A stretch of DNA of 64,000 nt from Carposina sasakii (taxonomy: Eukaryota > Arthropoda > Insecta > Lepidoptera > Carposinidae): contig CP053165.1 of NCBI GenBank assembly GCA_014607495.2, positions 3,590,906 through 3,654,905 on the forward strand, read 5' to 3'. Within the stretch, counting starts at the first letter, position 1; each line of letters opens with the position of its first letter. Under the pieces are notes generated by a model, which worked only from the letters and a program-made list of their open reading frames with translations, was not told where the DNA came from and searched no databases. Both the position numbers and the translations under genes were made by a program. Below, piece by piece: positions 47,701 to 55,776 of the stretch.

Positions 47701-48337
47701 ACGACAAGGTTCTGTCGTAGCTTGCAAACGAAAAGGTTTTAGTATCACGACAGTGGCGTGAGGCGTTTAAGTTGACGTTCACGGCCGCTAAATAACTGCA
47801 CAGCTATCCTAGGAAAGCTCACTAACTCATTTACATAACACTTTTGATCATTGTCTATGCTGCTAACATTTTTATTTGCGATCTAATGTGAAGAGGTATT
47901 CAAAGTGTAAATCAGTGACATGATAGACATGAGGTCACATACAAAATATTCCTGTTTGCTATTAAAAAATGACGTTTAAAATCTTTGGCGATTGAGTGAG
48001 TTTTTGGTCATTATCTTACCGACAAAATGAGCACCATCATCCATTTTATGTGCCATATTCTTGTTGCTAAACACACGTTTTCAAAACTTCACTCTCTATT
48101 TCTAGAGTATCCTTGACCTTACACTACAGTATTATAATGATTTGTGCTCTACATTAGATGGGCGCTAACGCGAAGTACTACGCGGGAGGCTTAGGCAGTC
48201 GAGACCCGGTCGCCATGGCCTTACAACAACAGAGAGCCAGAGAGATCATGTTAGGAGAGCGAGCGAGACCGCGCGGCAGACCGCCGCTGGCGCCGCGCGT
48301 GCCCGCCTCCGACGTCGTCAACCTAGACTCCGACTGA
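18336..48337 (+). CDS. ATRX: ATRX (XNP) SNF2-family chromatin remodeller, 29 coding exons
   Basis: ATRX is a nuclear ATP-driven DNA translocase of the SNF2/Rad54-like group that, with DAXX in other animals, maintains H3.3 and heterochromatin. The spliced frame of 6045 nt gives 2014 residues (human about 2490). Residues 1-797 (exon 1) are disordered, and 798-1071 are Ser/acidic and Lys/Arg-rich. The helicase holds motif I MGLGKT (Lys1154), Ia VVCPLS, II DEGH (1275-1278, the ATRX form of DEAH), [39 protein letters not shown] and VI RVYRFGQ (to 1705). The tail carries [15 protein letters not shown] and EEERKAAW blocks specific to ATRX, Gln-rich stretches, an AT-hook core PRGRP (1993-1997) and an acidic end. 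There is no cysteine-rich ADD domain, as in Drosophila XNP. The start follows CTAAA with no upstream in-frame ATG seen. Introns are full of transposons. Confidence 0.96.
20727..21292 (+). promoter_or_regulatory. ATRX intron 1 with in-frame stop and a possible early poly(A) signal
   Basis: If intron 1 is retained, translation stops at 20747. AATAAA occurs at 21056-21061, and GT/T-rich sequence follows from about 21100. Together these could make a short transcript for an 803-residue protein without the helicase. The intron is AT-rich and has no recognised repeat. Confidence 0.35.
21671..22639. mobile_element. Non-autonomous hAT element in ATRX intron 2
   Basis: Ends CAGTGCCGGATTA and (other strand) CAGTGTCGGATTAA are flanked by a perfect 8-bp duplication ACTACGAT (21663-21670 and 22640-22647). 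The 969-bp interior has no transposase ORF. Confidence 0.88.
23100..23370 (+). pseudogene. Degraded LTR-retrotransposon Gag fragment
   Basis: The frame 23145-23369 ([16 protein letters not shown], then MDRFVHG and RIDRALEI) follows the pattern of the gypsy-type retrotransposon Gag core. No LTRs or pol are seen around it. The rest of 22650-24350 in ATRX intron 2 shows no other clear gene. Confidence 0.5.
24357..24545 (+). repeat. SINE/RTE-like repeat piece (GACCCGCCCCGGCTTCGCAC type)
   Basis: CTAGCGACCCGCCCCGGCTT opens a repeat that contains AAAATCCGTTCCGTAGTTT and ends near TTTTATAATAGGTATGTGA. Related pieces occur at 27955-28130, 33230-33420, 37320-37450 and 62900-63375. Confidence 0.6.
25160..25375 (+). 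repeat. Lepidopteran dispersed repeat (CTTACGACATGCACGGAA type)
   Basis: Shares CGACTCTTACGACATGCACG-like and GGGATGCAGCTGATATATTC motifs with pieces at 28165-28325, 29275-29545, 36066-36425 and 43580-43690. The ORF seen here is incidental. Confidence 0.55.
25571..25645 (-). other. tRNA-like sequence (pseudogene or SINE head)
   Basis: On the minus strand there is an A-box-like GTGGTTTAGTGGTTATAG, a perfect T-arm GTGGGTTCGATTCCCAC with B box, and a mostly paired acceptor stem. The anticodon arm would need an 8-nt loop and the outermost acceptor pair is G-G, so a working tRNA is unlikely. Confidence 0.5.
26366..26595 (+). repeat. SINE/RTE-like repeat (GTGGACGCCCGCGACTTCGT type)
   Basis: Opens with GTGGATGCCCGCGACTCCGT and runs through TTATCCGGGATAAAAACATT and GCATCGAAATCGGTTCAGCC. 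Copies on the same strand: 31420-31585 (partial), 34748-35090, 44703-45010; a piece on the opposite strand: 38940-39015. Confidence 0.65.
27019..27154. mobile_element. PIF/Harbinger-like fold-back MITE
   Basis: Ends GGGCCGATTTTTC and GAAAAAATCGGCCC are flanked by TAA on both sides (27016-27018, 27155-27157). The centre is a second near-perfect palindrome (AATAAAGTTGATGCTGTC and its complement). Decayed relatives lie at 49840-50490 and 51665-51957. Confidence 0.75.
27496..27670. mobile_element. Second PIF/Harbinger-like MITE
   Basis: Ends GGGTCGGTTTATATCT and AGATATGAACCGACCC are flanked by TTA on both sides (27493-27495, 27671-27673). It starts 22 bp after the donor of ATRX exon 6. Confidence 0.72.
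27955..28130 (-). repeat. SINE/RTE-like repeat piece
   Basis: Contains TGTCCCTATGTATGCTTAGA, ATCTTTAAAACTGCAACGGA and GGGACCCGCCCCGGCTTCAC, shared with 33230-33420. A second repeat type (CGACATACACGGAAAGAGAT) follows at 28165-28325. Confidence 0.55.
29275..29541 (+). repeat. Dispersed repeat broken by a hAT insertion
   Basis: Shares CTTACGACATGAACGGAAAG and GATGCAGCTGATATATTATA with the copies listed at 25160, then CCACCGGGCCCTACACCCTC as in the fold-back at 33600. The hAT element at 29550 interrupts its right side. Confidence 0.6.
29550..29965. mobile_element. Small hAT MITE in ATRX intron 8
   Basis: Inverted repeats of about 39 bp start CAGAGGTCGGAATTAGGTAG. The 8-bp duplication CTCATAAC is perfect (29542-29549 and 29966-29973). 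416 bp, non-coding. Confidence 0.92.
31420..32150 (+). repeat. Repeat pieces around ATRX exon 11
   Basis: 31420-31585 is a partial copy of the GTGGACGC repeat. 31915-32130 holds TAGGCAGAGCACCGAGGGCC and CCCTCTTGTCCCTCTACTGA, also seen at 26815-26880 and 62970. Exon 11 (31706-31872) lies between them. Confidence 0.5.
32278..32712. mobile_element. Fold-back MITE in ATRX intron 11
   Basis: The left side ACACATAGTAACTGGCGCCA and right side ACACATAGTAACTATAGAGC flank inner inverted pieces of TATACCTCATTTTATTTAGA. A shorter relative with the TATACCTCATTTTATTTAGA ends lies at 39822-40152. Confidence 0.5.
33230..33420 (-). repeat. SINE/RTE-like repeat piece
   Basis: Shares CTGTCCCTATGTATAGTTAA and ACCACGCAACGGATTTGGAT with the copy at 27955-28130. 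It ends only ~20 bp before ATRX exon 13. Confidence 0.55.
33600..33928. mobile_element. Fold-back element with ~60 bp arms in ATRX intron 13
   Basis: The arms start CTATTGAGGGATCGCCCACC and are nearly perfect inverted copies, including GGGTCAGCGGAGGGTATAGG. ACAGAGTTTTTT occurs just left (about 33588) and again near 33976, a possible 12-bp target duplication. Confidence 0.7.
34748..35090 (+). repeat. Near full-length GTGGACGCCCGC-type SINE/RTE repeat
   Basis: Runs from GTGGACGCCCGCATCTCCGT through ACAGACAAACAGACAAAC to ATATATCTTCCATGTACAGA. The copy at 44703-45010 has the same extent. Confidence 0.65.
35710..36056. mobile_element. Tc1/mariner-like MITE in ATRX intron 15
   Basis: Ends CAGGGTATAACAGAAGGGGT and (other strand) CAGAGTCTAACAGAAGCGGT, TA on both sides, 347 bp, no transposase. 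Confidence 0.75.
36155..36375. mobile_element. GC-rich fold-back element
   Basis: AAAGCAATAGCAA plus GCGCAGTCGCGATAATCTCG on the left is mirrored by CGAGATTATTGCGATCGCGC and TTTGCTATTGCTTTTACGTA on the right. A relative occurs at 51775-51920 with the same TTACGTAATCAGG end. Confidence 0.65.
37017..37220 (+). repeat. Lepidopteran dispersed repeat (CCACTGCTGGACGTAGGCCT type)
   Basis: Shares CTGGGCAGACGGGTGGTGAC and GACTATGTTGTCAACACGGG with a longer copy at 41884-42135 and a stub at 38833-38872. On the opposite strand 37320-37450 is a piece of the GACCCGCCCC repeat. Confidence 0.6.
39822..40152. mobile_element. Fold-back MITE in ATRX intron 20
   Basis: ACTAGGTATACCTCATTTTA on the left is mirrored by TAAAATAAGGTATAGTCATA on the right, and the arms continue through TTTAGAAGTAGA. 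It ends ~45 bp before exon 21. Confidence 0.65.
41026..41427. mobile_element. hAT MITE in ATRX intron 21
   Basis: Ends TAGGGATGTTGCGGAT and (other strand) TAGGGATGTTGCGAAT. Flanks GTATGGAC (41018-41025) and ATATGGAC (41428-41435) match at 7 of 8 bases. Many GCGGATGCGGAT-type repeats lie inside; the ORFs across it are incidental. Confidence 0.82.
41884..42135 (+). repeat. Lepidopteran dispersed repeat (CCACTGCTGGACGTAGGCCT type)
   Basis: Starts ATCATCAGCCTATTGCAGTC and ends near GTCGGCACCACGCGGCC; matches 37017-37220. Confidence 0.62.
43165..43555 (-). repeat. RTE-like retrotransposon remnant
   Basis: ACATACATACATAATAATCACGCC and GGAGGGGTAGGCAGAGATCA start a lepidopteran repeat; the same start is seen at 62935-62980. 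It is C/T-rich and has no intact ORF. 43580-43690 is a different repeat piece (CTTCCGTGCATGTCGTAAGA). Confidence 0.45.
44703..45010 (+). repeat. GTGGACGCCCGC-type SINE/RTE repeat
   Basis: Closest relative of 34748-35090; it ends ~75 bp before the ATRX microexon. Confidence 0.65.
45084..45107 (+). other. ATRX: ATRX 24-nt microexon
   Basis: TTGTCTGTTCAG precedes and GTAAGTTC follows an eight-codon exon (MFGGYNYD). Its length is a multiple of three and it is phase 0 on both sides, so skipping it would not shift the frame. Confidence 0.65.
45602..46790. mobile_element. Composite fold-back element in ATRX intron 27
   Basis: Outer arms (AAGCCTCGAGCACACCGG near 45673 and its complement) surround a GC-rich palindrome made of CGTACGCGTGCACGTAAGCG-like sequence. 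Farther out, CGGACCG occurs in inverted order near 45630 and 46757. A second element (45900-46737) is inserted at the right arm. Confidence 0.6.
45900..46737. mobile_element. 838-bp DNA transposon, nested
   Basis: 23-bp inverted ends (AATAGAATTATAACCTATAG) are flanked by the 8-bp GCTCGAGG on both sides (45892-45899, 46738-46745). An 8-bp duplication fits hAT or P superfamily. A 93-codon minus-strand ORF (46224-46505) inside resembles nothing I recognise. Confidence 0.7.
47195..47305 (+). repeat. 46-bp tandem duplication
   Basis: TTAGTACTTTGTAACATGTA to GGCAGGAAGATAATC occurs twice in tandem, with a partial third start. The rest of ATRX intron 28 (47027-48157) shows nothing else. Confidence 0.85.
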
Positions 48338-48614
48338 GGTACGTTAGAGAGAGAGCGCGCTAGGAGAGCGAGCGAGACCGCGCGGCAGACCGCAGAACCC
48401 TAAGTGCGACTATTATCGCTTCAGAGAGAGAGCTAAGATCGCTACGTTCAACCTTTTACGTAGATTATTGAATATCAAACTCGAAAATAAATTCCCTCAG
48501 TAGGAGAGCGAGCGAGACCGCGCGGCAGACCGCCGCTTTTACAGTGACTGAACGTAATTTAGACCAGGCTTCAGGTTCTTACAGCTTTCTACATGTTCAT
48601 TATTTTGTTTTCAG
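48338..48614 (+). other. Probable ATRX 3' UTR intron holding two extra copies of an exonic 33-mer
   Basis: GAG/GTACGT lies two bases after the stop codon, and TTTTGTTTTCAG/GG closes at 48614. Within it, 48361-48393 and 48501-48536 repeat the coding segment 48252-48287 base for base (start TAGGAGAGCGAGCGAGACCG). Confidence 0.6.
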
Positions 48615-49874
48615 GGTCCCGCTTAGTGTATAGTAAAGAGATGTGTACAGAACGTTGAATGGGTGCTACGTAGCCGCATCGAGTGACGTCACTCCTGCGG
48701 CCGACTAGCCAAATGACAGTGATACTTCACACATAGCTTACGATGATTTCATCGCACCACATATCAAGAATCTCATTTGTAAGGAGCATTACTTGTATTG
48801 TTTTGCTACAGACTCAGCCTAGAATTCGAATCGGACGGTTCACTTTTTGTACTCTTTTATTTTGTTACATGTGAAAACCCCGAGCAAAATGAAAGACAGA
48901 AATGAACTGTCTTAATTCTAAGTCTAAGCAACTCGCCGTAACTTTCTATCTCTTATTACAGCGTAGGTGAGAAAGAGATGGCTAGATTTGGTCATAGAAT
49001 ATCAAATTCAAATTACACACAGCCCTACTTACTCCTAACTCTACTAGTAGTATAACGTGTTTTGGCATTAGATCGTATCTCATAGCTCGTCTATTGTTGT
49101 AACGTTTTAATGTTACTCTTACAAATCAGCAATGAATCGCGAATTTACACTAATTGTATAACGTTATAATTACGAGTAGAGTTTGGTGGTAAGTGTCCTG
49201 AAGGTATGGTCTCCAAAGTATCTAAATGTTTTATTTGCTAAATGTTTTTTCGTATAAAATGTATGAATAATATAACCTATAAGATACTAGCTTGCTTTTA
49301 AGTTAACTATAGTGTTAAATTTATTATTACATTTGAAATTGCTAATTTAATACTTTGGACACTGTAATTTGAAGAGTGAAAAACGACGAGTCTCATAGGC
49401 GATTAGTATAGTAAAGCTCGCACAAGTATTTAATATCGTTTATATGAACAAGTTACGAGTATGTATTATTTTAACCGAAAACATATATGATCTGTCGTTG
49501 TATAAACTTACGAATAGGTTATGGTCCCAAACATTGATATATCTATCTATTATTTTATTCTGTCCAGCAAGTTTACAAGTGTTTGGTTACTTAAGTACAT
49601 TTACTAATAAATTGTATAGAATAACAGATTACATACATACAACTTTTATAAAACACGTATGACACTATCTCACGTAAGTTTGTGTAATATTTGTGCGTAC
49701 CTAAGTACTGTAGTGCCAGACACTCGCGCTATGACTTATTTTGGTTTGTGCCTTATGCCGCTGCCTACAAATAATCATATGGCAATGTATTACGTTGTTA
49801 CTGTCATATGGTGTAATGCCTACTATAGTCGATTAAAGGCCGTTTTTTTCTAATGTCAAATAGCCTTTCTAACC

Positions 49875-50380
49875 CCTCGTTTTCACTGAGAAACATGTTA
49901 AATACATGTTTTTATACAAGTTTTTTACAACAAGTTTTAAACATGTTTTGATACATGTATGCAACTTGTTAAAAACATGTTTTTACAACAAGTTTTGATA
50001 CATGTTTTTAGAAACATGTTAAATACATGTTTTAATACCTTGGTGAAAACGAGGATTGTTTTCAACACACCGGACAGGCCGGTGTGACCATTTGTGGCAG
50101 ATTTCTGCCATCTTGGCAGATTTTGCGCCTAGATTTCAAAGAATACAAGAAAAATGTCATTAGTTACTTTGAATTTTGTTGTTTTCAACCAACAAACAAA
50201 CATGTATGCAACTTGTTAAAAACATGTTTTTGCAACAAGTTTTATACATTTTTTGATACATGTATGCAACTTGTTAAAAACATGTTTTTAATACCTCGGT
50301 GAAAACTAGAACTTACAACAAGTTTCATACATGTATGCAACTTGTTAAAAACATGTATAATACCTTGGTGAAAATGAGGA
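49875..50380. repeat. ACATGTT/AACAAGTT palindromic repeat element
   Basis: CTCGTTTTCAC on the left and GTGAAAACGAGG (50043-50054) on the right enclose dozens of alternating ACATGTT and AACAAGTT units. The right part is repeated with tails GGTGAAAACTAG (50298) and GGTGAAAATGAGG (50367). The whole is nested in a decayed GGCCGTTTTTT-type MITE (49836-50490). Confidence 0.7.
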
Positions 50381-51664
50381 GTGAAAGATAAAGTTGATGC
50401 TGTATTTCTCTTTCAAATCTCTATCAAGATAGGGACAGCATCAACTATATTTTCAGACATGCTATCTGACCATTGAACAGATCAGCCATAAATGTGTTTT
50501 CCTACATGTGCAAATAATAACGACTTTCAAAGCCACTTTTTGTTCTGAAGAATTATATTTTCTTAATTGTTTTCCCATATTATATTTTAATCGACACACC
50601 TGCATAAATATCATTTATCTCTTATCTAAGGCCAATTTTTTTTTCATGATACACAACCTGTTATTTTTTTGTTGAAAGTTATTATGGTTATTGTATGATT
50701 TATACATACATATAAATGACCATAGGTCTATGTAATACTAAGTGGAGAAATGTGTTGCTTATTTCAACTTTGATCTTTGCCCATAATTTTTGTCATAATA
50801 CTATACTATTGTATGACTGTAAGTTTATTTCTTTATTATTGCATACGTAAGGTATATTTAAAAGACTTACTTAAAAAAATAATACACACATAACACACTC
50901 GATATTATCTATAGATTGGTGGTGTCTATTAAAGGTATCCAACTTAAATGAAAGTTGTCAAATAACAATTTTATTTAAATATATAAACATGTTTTACGTT
51001 ATTTATTTCGCTGTGGGATATGTACATACGGAGTGCAGCATTTTAATATACTCCCTTTCAGTACAGGAACTTAGGTAAGTGTATAAGCTGTGTTATATGT
51101 CAGTAGATGATTAACTTGTGTCTAGCAATCTACGAATATTGCAGTGAAACTATTAGCACCAGACTTTATAGATATGGCTCGTTCTAACATTTTTCAGACG
51201 TTTTCTTACTGAATTTAAGGGCGGCTTTTATAAGACGTTCCTATACGTGCAATCTCATTGTTTTTGTTTATGGCGTCGTCATCCCAATGAAAGATGTGAC
51301 TATTAGAATAATCTAACGCTAGATAAAGGAAAACGGTTTTCAGAAACGCGACATGCGCCTGTCTTTGTATTTGTCAGAAGCGGTGTTTGGTGATTATAAT
51401 GAGGAATCTTTAACAAATTTATAGTTGAATATTGTTAGCATTGGATAAGGTGCCCTTAGACGTCAAAAAAAATATTGCCAATTGTCCACGCTCTGTCTTG
51501 AATAAACGTCTATTAAGTAGGTATAACTAACAAAGCACTCGTATTTGACACCTCGAAGTACATTTTTTGTGCAGATAGATTGCGATGCATTAGACAACCT
51601 TGCCATTAGTTAAATGTAACTACGCCAAGTAACCTAAATAAACATTATTTCGTCCCATTTATTC

Positions 51665-51957
51665 CATTTAGAGCAGATTTTCCTAATGGTCAGATAGCCT
51701 ATCTGAAGGATACATTTGATGGTGTATTTCTTTGAAACTTGATAAAAAGAAAGATAGCACCAACTTTGCAAAGCCGAAGCAGCGCGATCGCGATAATCTC
51801 GAGTGTGTGTGTGCTTGGGCGAGGTGCGGGACGCGGGAGGACGCCGAGCGTTCGTGCGCGCACGCACAAACTCAATTGTCGCGATCGCGCGGCTTGCTAT
51901 TGCAAGTTACGTAATCAGGGGAGGATCTCAGACCATTGGAAATATCGGCCCTTAATT
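51665..51957. mobile_element. Decayed Harbinger-like MITE with a GC-rich fold-back inside
   Basis: AGATTTTCCTAATGGTCAGATAG and CAGACCATTGGAAATATCGGCCC form the outer arms; GCGCGATCGCGATAATCTCG and its complement form the inner, as at 36155-36375. Confidence 0.55.
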
Positions 51958-53815
51958 TCATTTGAACAACAATACTGCACTTATATTAATAATATTCACT
52001 AAGTACAGTTCTTTATACCTAGGATATGTTTAGAATAATCAGAACACCAACATTAATATTCCTGATTTTTAGTGCTAGTACATTTTGCTGAGTTATGCTA
52101 TAATATACATTAAAATATATTTTGTAATAATTGTATTTTACTAAACATATTTTAACGAAATACTTACTATGTTTTAAAGCTCAACTATAATTGATTATTT
52201 AAGATTTTCTCATGTCCCATTAATTAAATGAATTCAATGTTATTTGTGCAGCTCACCAAAAATATGAGAGCGTTTTGATTAGATGTTTCTGTCAAATATT
52301 AATAATTCTAATCAAGTGTAATTATTTTAGTATTTTCCAAATTAACGACAAAGTACTGTGTTGTTGATTTTGATAGTATTCTGTTCTAGAAGTCGACCCA
52401 CTATATTTACCATGTTGGTCACTCGTAGGCCACGCCCCCTGGCCGTGCTTAAGTTACATATATAAATCCACATAGAGCGGTAAGGTGGCGACTGCTTAGT
52501 TCCGAATGCTACTTTGAGTAGTACACACATTCGAAAACGATTTTTTACCCTATACAAACTTCATAGACCCTTTGACATGGCCAGAGGCTCTGTCCATGGC
52601 ATTATTTCTAATACAGTAGAACTTTGTATTTCCTTGAACTGCACATACAGCTATAGTGAATTACTTGGTAATGATAATATTCGTACATTGTGTTTTGTAT
52701 TTGACTTGTGTATTTATTTGGCCTGCAACAGCGGGTGGTTTAGTTGTGATATTGTCTAATTTTAAATTTTTGTATACGTTTATTTTAGAGGTCTATGTGA
52801 CTTAAATATTAGATTCAGCAAGTAGTTACATAATTATATTTTAGATTTTAATAAATATACCAGTGTGAGCGGAAATAGTGCATTTGAAATCAAAAGTTGC
52901 TATAATGTTAGTTTTTATAAAACATTCAGAATGTTGAATATATTTAGATTTTTTTAGTTTTTACAAATATTATAAGTTATGATACATAATTAAAGAACAG
53001 TATTTTCATTAGTTAATAGGTTACGTTTTAATTAATGATTTTATGTTTGAAAATTGTAAGTTATTTGGTTGGCAACAGTGTTGCTAGAAGGTACGTGAAA
53101 TTGCTACAAAAGTGGGGATTACTACGGTAATTGTTTCACAATTATTTATGTAACATATTTTATTGTAATTGTAGATATCTTCCTATTATTTTGTAGTACA
53201 ATCTGAGTATAATAAATGATTCAGAAATAATTGACGCAATTTATAATTATTTCTCCCCCCTACTGTTTTGGTTATGGTGTAGTTTAGTTCACAAATTATA
53301 ATTTAACAGAGCTATTAATAATAAACCTCGTGTAAAGTTATATCTTCGTTATACATGACGTTTGACAGCAAAATACATGGATTATCTGTCAAATTAGACT
53401 GAGTATAGCTTAAACCTAGTTTGAGCTTTTTATTAGTAAGGCCCTAACGGTGTAATTACAAAAGAGCGCCTAAAGCTATGGCCTAAAAGTTAGATCGATT
53501 TAAATATGATATTTGACAACAAAATGCAGCATATCTGCCAAATTTAGGCCACGTTTAGCTTAAAAAATGTTTAAATTCATTTGTAATAACACGGTTGTTT
53601 AATTACCCCACAAAGACGGAGGACACTTCACTCAAGAGATGGTTGCTGTGTGTTGATATTAGCTTACAGCGCAGCTAACTAATAGCAGAAGGTTGCAAGA
53701 GGTGTTAGTAGTCGCGTGCGCTGGAAATGAGACGAATAAGAATGAAAAACCTACCCTCAATGATTTTTATAAGAAAGATTCAATTTAGGCAGACTTACAG
53801 ACTACATAACAGTGG

Positions 53816-53920
53816 GGTAAGCACGAACCTTTTTACGTGGCGTAACGCTAGCAAAATCTATGAGAATTGACAGTTTCACGATAGCGTTACGGACTATCGA
53901 GAGGTTCGTGCTTACCCCTC
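53816..53920. mobile_element. 105-bp fold-back element
   Basis: GGGGTAAGCACGAACCT and AGGTTCGTGCTTACCCC are perfect inverted ends; GCGTAACGCTA/TAGCGTTACG is a second inverted pair inside. Confidence 0.72.
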
Positions 53921-53973
53921 TGAACTTTAACCTAAGCTACAACACACGTAGCGAGGGTGTATCATCATAAGTT

Positions 53974-54617
53974 ATGTATGTAAGGATTGAGGGGCCACTT
54001 CTGATTTTAAGAAAAAAACTTACCCCATCATTTAGTAGCTAACGAAATAATTTTGTAGCCCAAATCCTGCAATTTTTTGTATAATATATCCAAAGTTACC
54101 TATTTCAATCAAAAGGTGGATCTCGATCCATAGATCAGGATTGAGGTGCCACTTGGATCTCTGACAGTATGTAATTAAGCTTTTTGAAAATTTTGTAGCA
54201 TTTAGTAGTAATTTTGCCAAAAAAAATCTGTCATGTACATTTAATATTCTAGAAGCTACACTACTTACAACTGGATCTCAGTCCATACACAGAGAGTGTC
54301 GGTTTCCATATAAGCTTTACTACAGTAACATTTAGTAGTAAGTGGGTAAAAATTTGTAGTCTAGACAACTTGTAAAATTGAGTGGATTTTGTAAAAATGC
54401 GATTTGTTTGTGGCTCCTCAATCCTGATGTATGGATTGAGATCCACCTTTTCATTGAAATAACTTTGGATCAAAGACAATATAATTGTCTTTGCTTTGGA
54501 TATATGTATTATACTACAAATTCAAGGATTTCAGCTACAAAATTATTTTGTTAGCTACTAAATGATGGGGTGTTTTTCTCTTAAAATCAGAAGTGGCTCC
54601 TCAATCCTTACGTACAT
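53974..54617. mobile_element. Fold-back element with ~75 bp arms
   Basis: GTAAGGATTGAGGGGCCACT to AAATAATTTTGTAGC is mirrored at the right end (54525-54617). A second inverted pair (GTGGATCTCGATCCATA) lies inside. It sits between the 3' ends of ATRX and CENP-M. ORFs inside are incidental. Confidence 0.75.
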
Positions 54618-54891
54618 CATAAATTAGCTAAGGGTGGTCAGAATTCTTAAACAGTTACTGGTGGCATTCACTTTTTTGGGGCTACCAAGATTAATGAAAC
54701 AAGTTTTCCCAGAAACCAGATAACTTAGGGGTCTATTCTAGAGCTATTAGCTAGAAAACTGTCATTGATCTTTTAGGGATCGCAACAAGTGTATATTTTT
54801 AAATATGCATAATCCTGCTTCAGTTAACTTTAATGATGGTCTCTGTATGTCAAATATACAAAGAAAAAAAAAACATTATTCATTTATCTTA

Positions 54892-54897
54892 TTTATT
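54892..54897 (-). terminator. CENP-M polyadenylation signal
   Basis: AATAAA on the minus strand, 137 bp past the stop codon. Confidence 0.5.
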
Positions 54898-55033
54898 ACA
54901 ATAACTAAATATAATATTGAGAGAATTATAATAATAATATGTTGTATGTTTAGGATAACACTTGGGTTCAAACTTTTGTAATTTTGGATCCTTCACATTT
55001 TAACCATTTTTAGGACATACAGCTTTAGAACTA

Positions 55034-55567
55034 TCATAAACTTAGGTTTGGTATGCCAGTATGAATTCCAACAAATACTTCCATGTATTTTAGTAACCTT
55101 TGAGCTAAGTTACCAACTTCAGAGGGTGTAAAAACATTTGCTGTTAACATGTCCAATTTGTTATCACTCTGAAAACTTATTAAATCACTAGCATTTACAG
55201 CCATTCCATTCGCCGGTAATCCACTGGCATTAACAAGAACTGTCCGACGAGTTCTGAGGTCTGGGTGTATTTGTCCAAGTTCTTTTTTTGTCCAATCAAG
55301 ACATGTTAGTCTGCTAGTATCCATTGCCAAAATAATGAAGTCTATACCGATTTTTCCTGATATTTCAATAATTTTTCCAAGGTGCAGAGATCTTAATGTT
55401 ATTAGTTTCCACCTGTAATTTCCTTTAGCGTGAACATCTGACAAAGCATTCGATATTTTTTCAATAATATGTACATTGGAGGATAACACCACAACATATA
55501 AGCAATTTTTATGTGACTTTGCTCCCACCCACGGCACAGTTAATACGTCATCTTCGTAAATAGACAT
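55034..55567 (-). CDS. CENPM: CENP-M-like inner kinetochore protein
   Basis: The 177-residue product has the length and layout of CENP-M: an N-terminal beta strand (LYVVVLSS), a central IDFIILAMDTSRLTCLDW strand-loop that matches the IDLIVFVVN strand region of vertebrate CENP-M, a TVLVNASG strand, and a C-terminal helix ending in a GIHTGIPNLSL-like motif that parallels GHVPGVSALNL. CENP-M has a small-GTPase fold that cannot bind nucleotide, and no P-loop (GxxxxGK) is visible here either. It forms the CENP-H/I/K/M part of the constitutive centromere network in the nucleus. The frame is a single exon. The ATG at 55567-55565 is the first in frame. ATRX converges on it from the left, and a hAT element lies ~200 bp upstream. 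The match is weak by eye, so a search is needed for certainty. Confidence 0.72.
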   Translation of the reverse strand: MSIYEDDVLTVPWVGAKSHKNCLYVVVLSSNVHIIEKISNALSDVHAKGNYRWKLITLRSLHLGKIIEISGKIGIDFIILAMDTSRLTCLDWTKKELGQIHPDLRTRRTVLVNASGLPANGMAVNASDLISFQSDNKLDMLTANVFTPSEVGNLAQRLLKYMEVFVGIHTGIPNLSL

Positions 55568-55768
55568 TTTTGAAGAGATACACTAAACCAGACTTGAAGA
55601 ATTATTGAATTGTTTGAAAATTTAAATTCAACAACACTCACCCACCGCCGCTCCACAACACAACGAAGAATCTGACATTGCCATTTCATTTAACTGATGC
55701 GTTCGTTAGGCAAAGAAGTTATTTCCGTACAGCATGAATACCTTAGGATAATGACCGCAGAGCGGAGC
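55568..55768 (-). promoter_or_regulatory. CENP-M 5' flank
   Basis: This 200-bp stretch between the CENP-M ATG and the hAT element carries no ORF or TATA box. Together with 57281-57490 it probably formed one divergent promoter before the hAT insertion. Confidence 0.4.
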
Positions 55769-55776
55769 GAAGACCC

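Larger units (their letters stand above)
18336..48337 (+). other. ATRX: ATRX exon map
   Basis: Coding exons read by GT..AG borders with frame kept throughout: 18336-20726, 21293-21372, 24892-25097, 25756-25868, 26727-26761, 27285-27473, 28398-28503, 28813-28905, 30188-30328, 30952-31068, 31706-31872, 32789-32952, 33439-33576, 34274-34449, 35536-35657, 36566-36689, 36919-36990, 37633-37777, 38629-38806, 39649-39761, 40196-40304, 41579-41750, 42440-42649, 42957-43113, 43897-44033, 45084-45107, 45278-45365, 46929-47026, 48158-48337. Phases of neighbouring exons agree at every junction and the total is a multiple of three. Weakest sites: the donor of exon 1 (AAG/GTTAGG), the acceptor of exon 12 (CTTCAACAG) and the donor of exon 6 (CG/GTCAGT). 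Confidence 0.88.
48615..53215 (+). other. ATRX 3' UTR and downstream AT-rich DNA
   Basis: No coding frame stands out over 4.6 kb. AATAAA-type signals occur repeatedly (for example near 52848 and 53210), so the transcript end cannot be placed. Fold-back elements lie at 49875-50380 and 51665-51957. Confidence 0.4.

Noticed and set aside
55034..55567. A Rab/Ras-type GTPase
   Set aside because: No P-loop, no DxxG and no NKxD motif are present, which fits the pseudo-GTPase CENP-M better.
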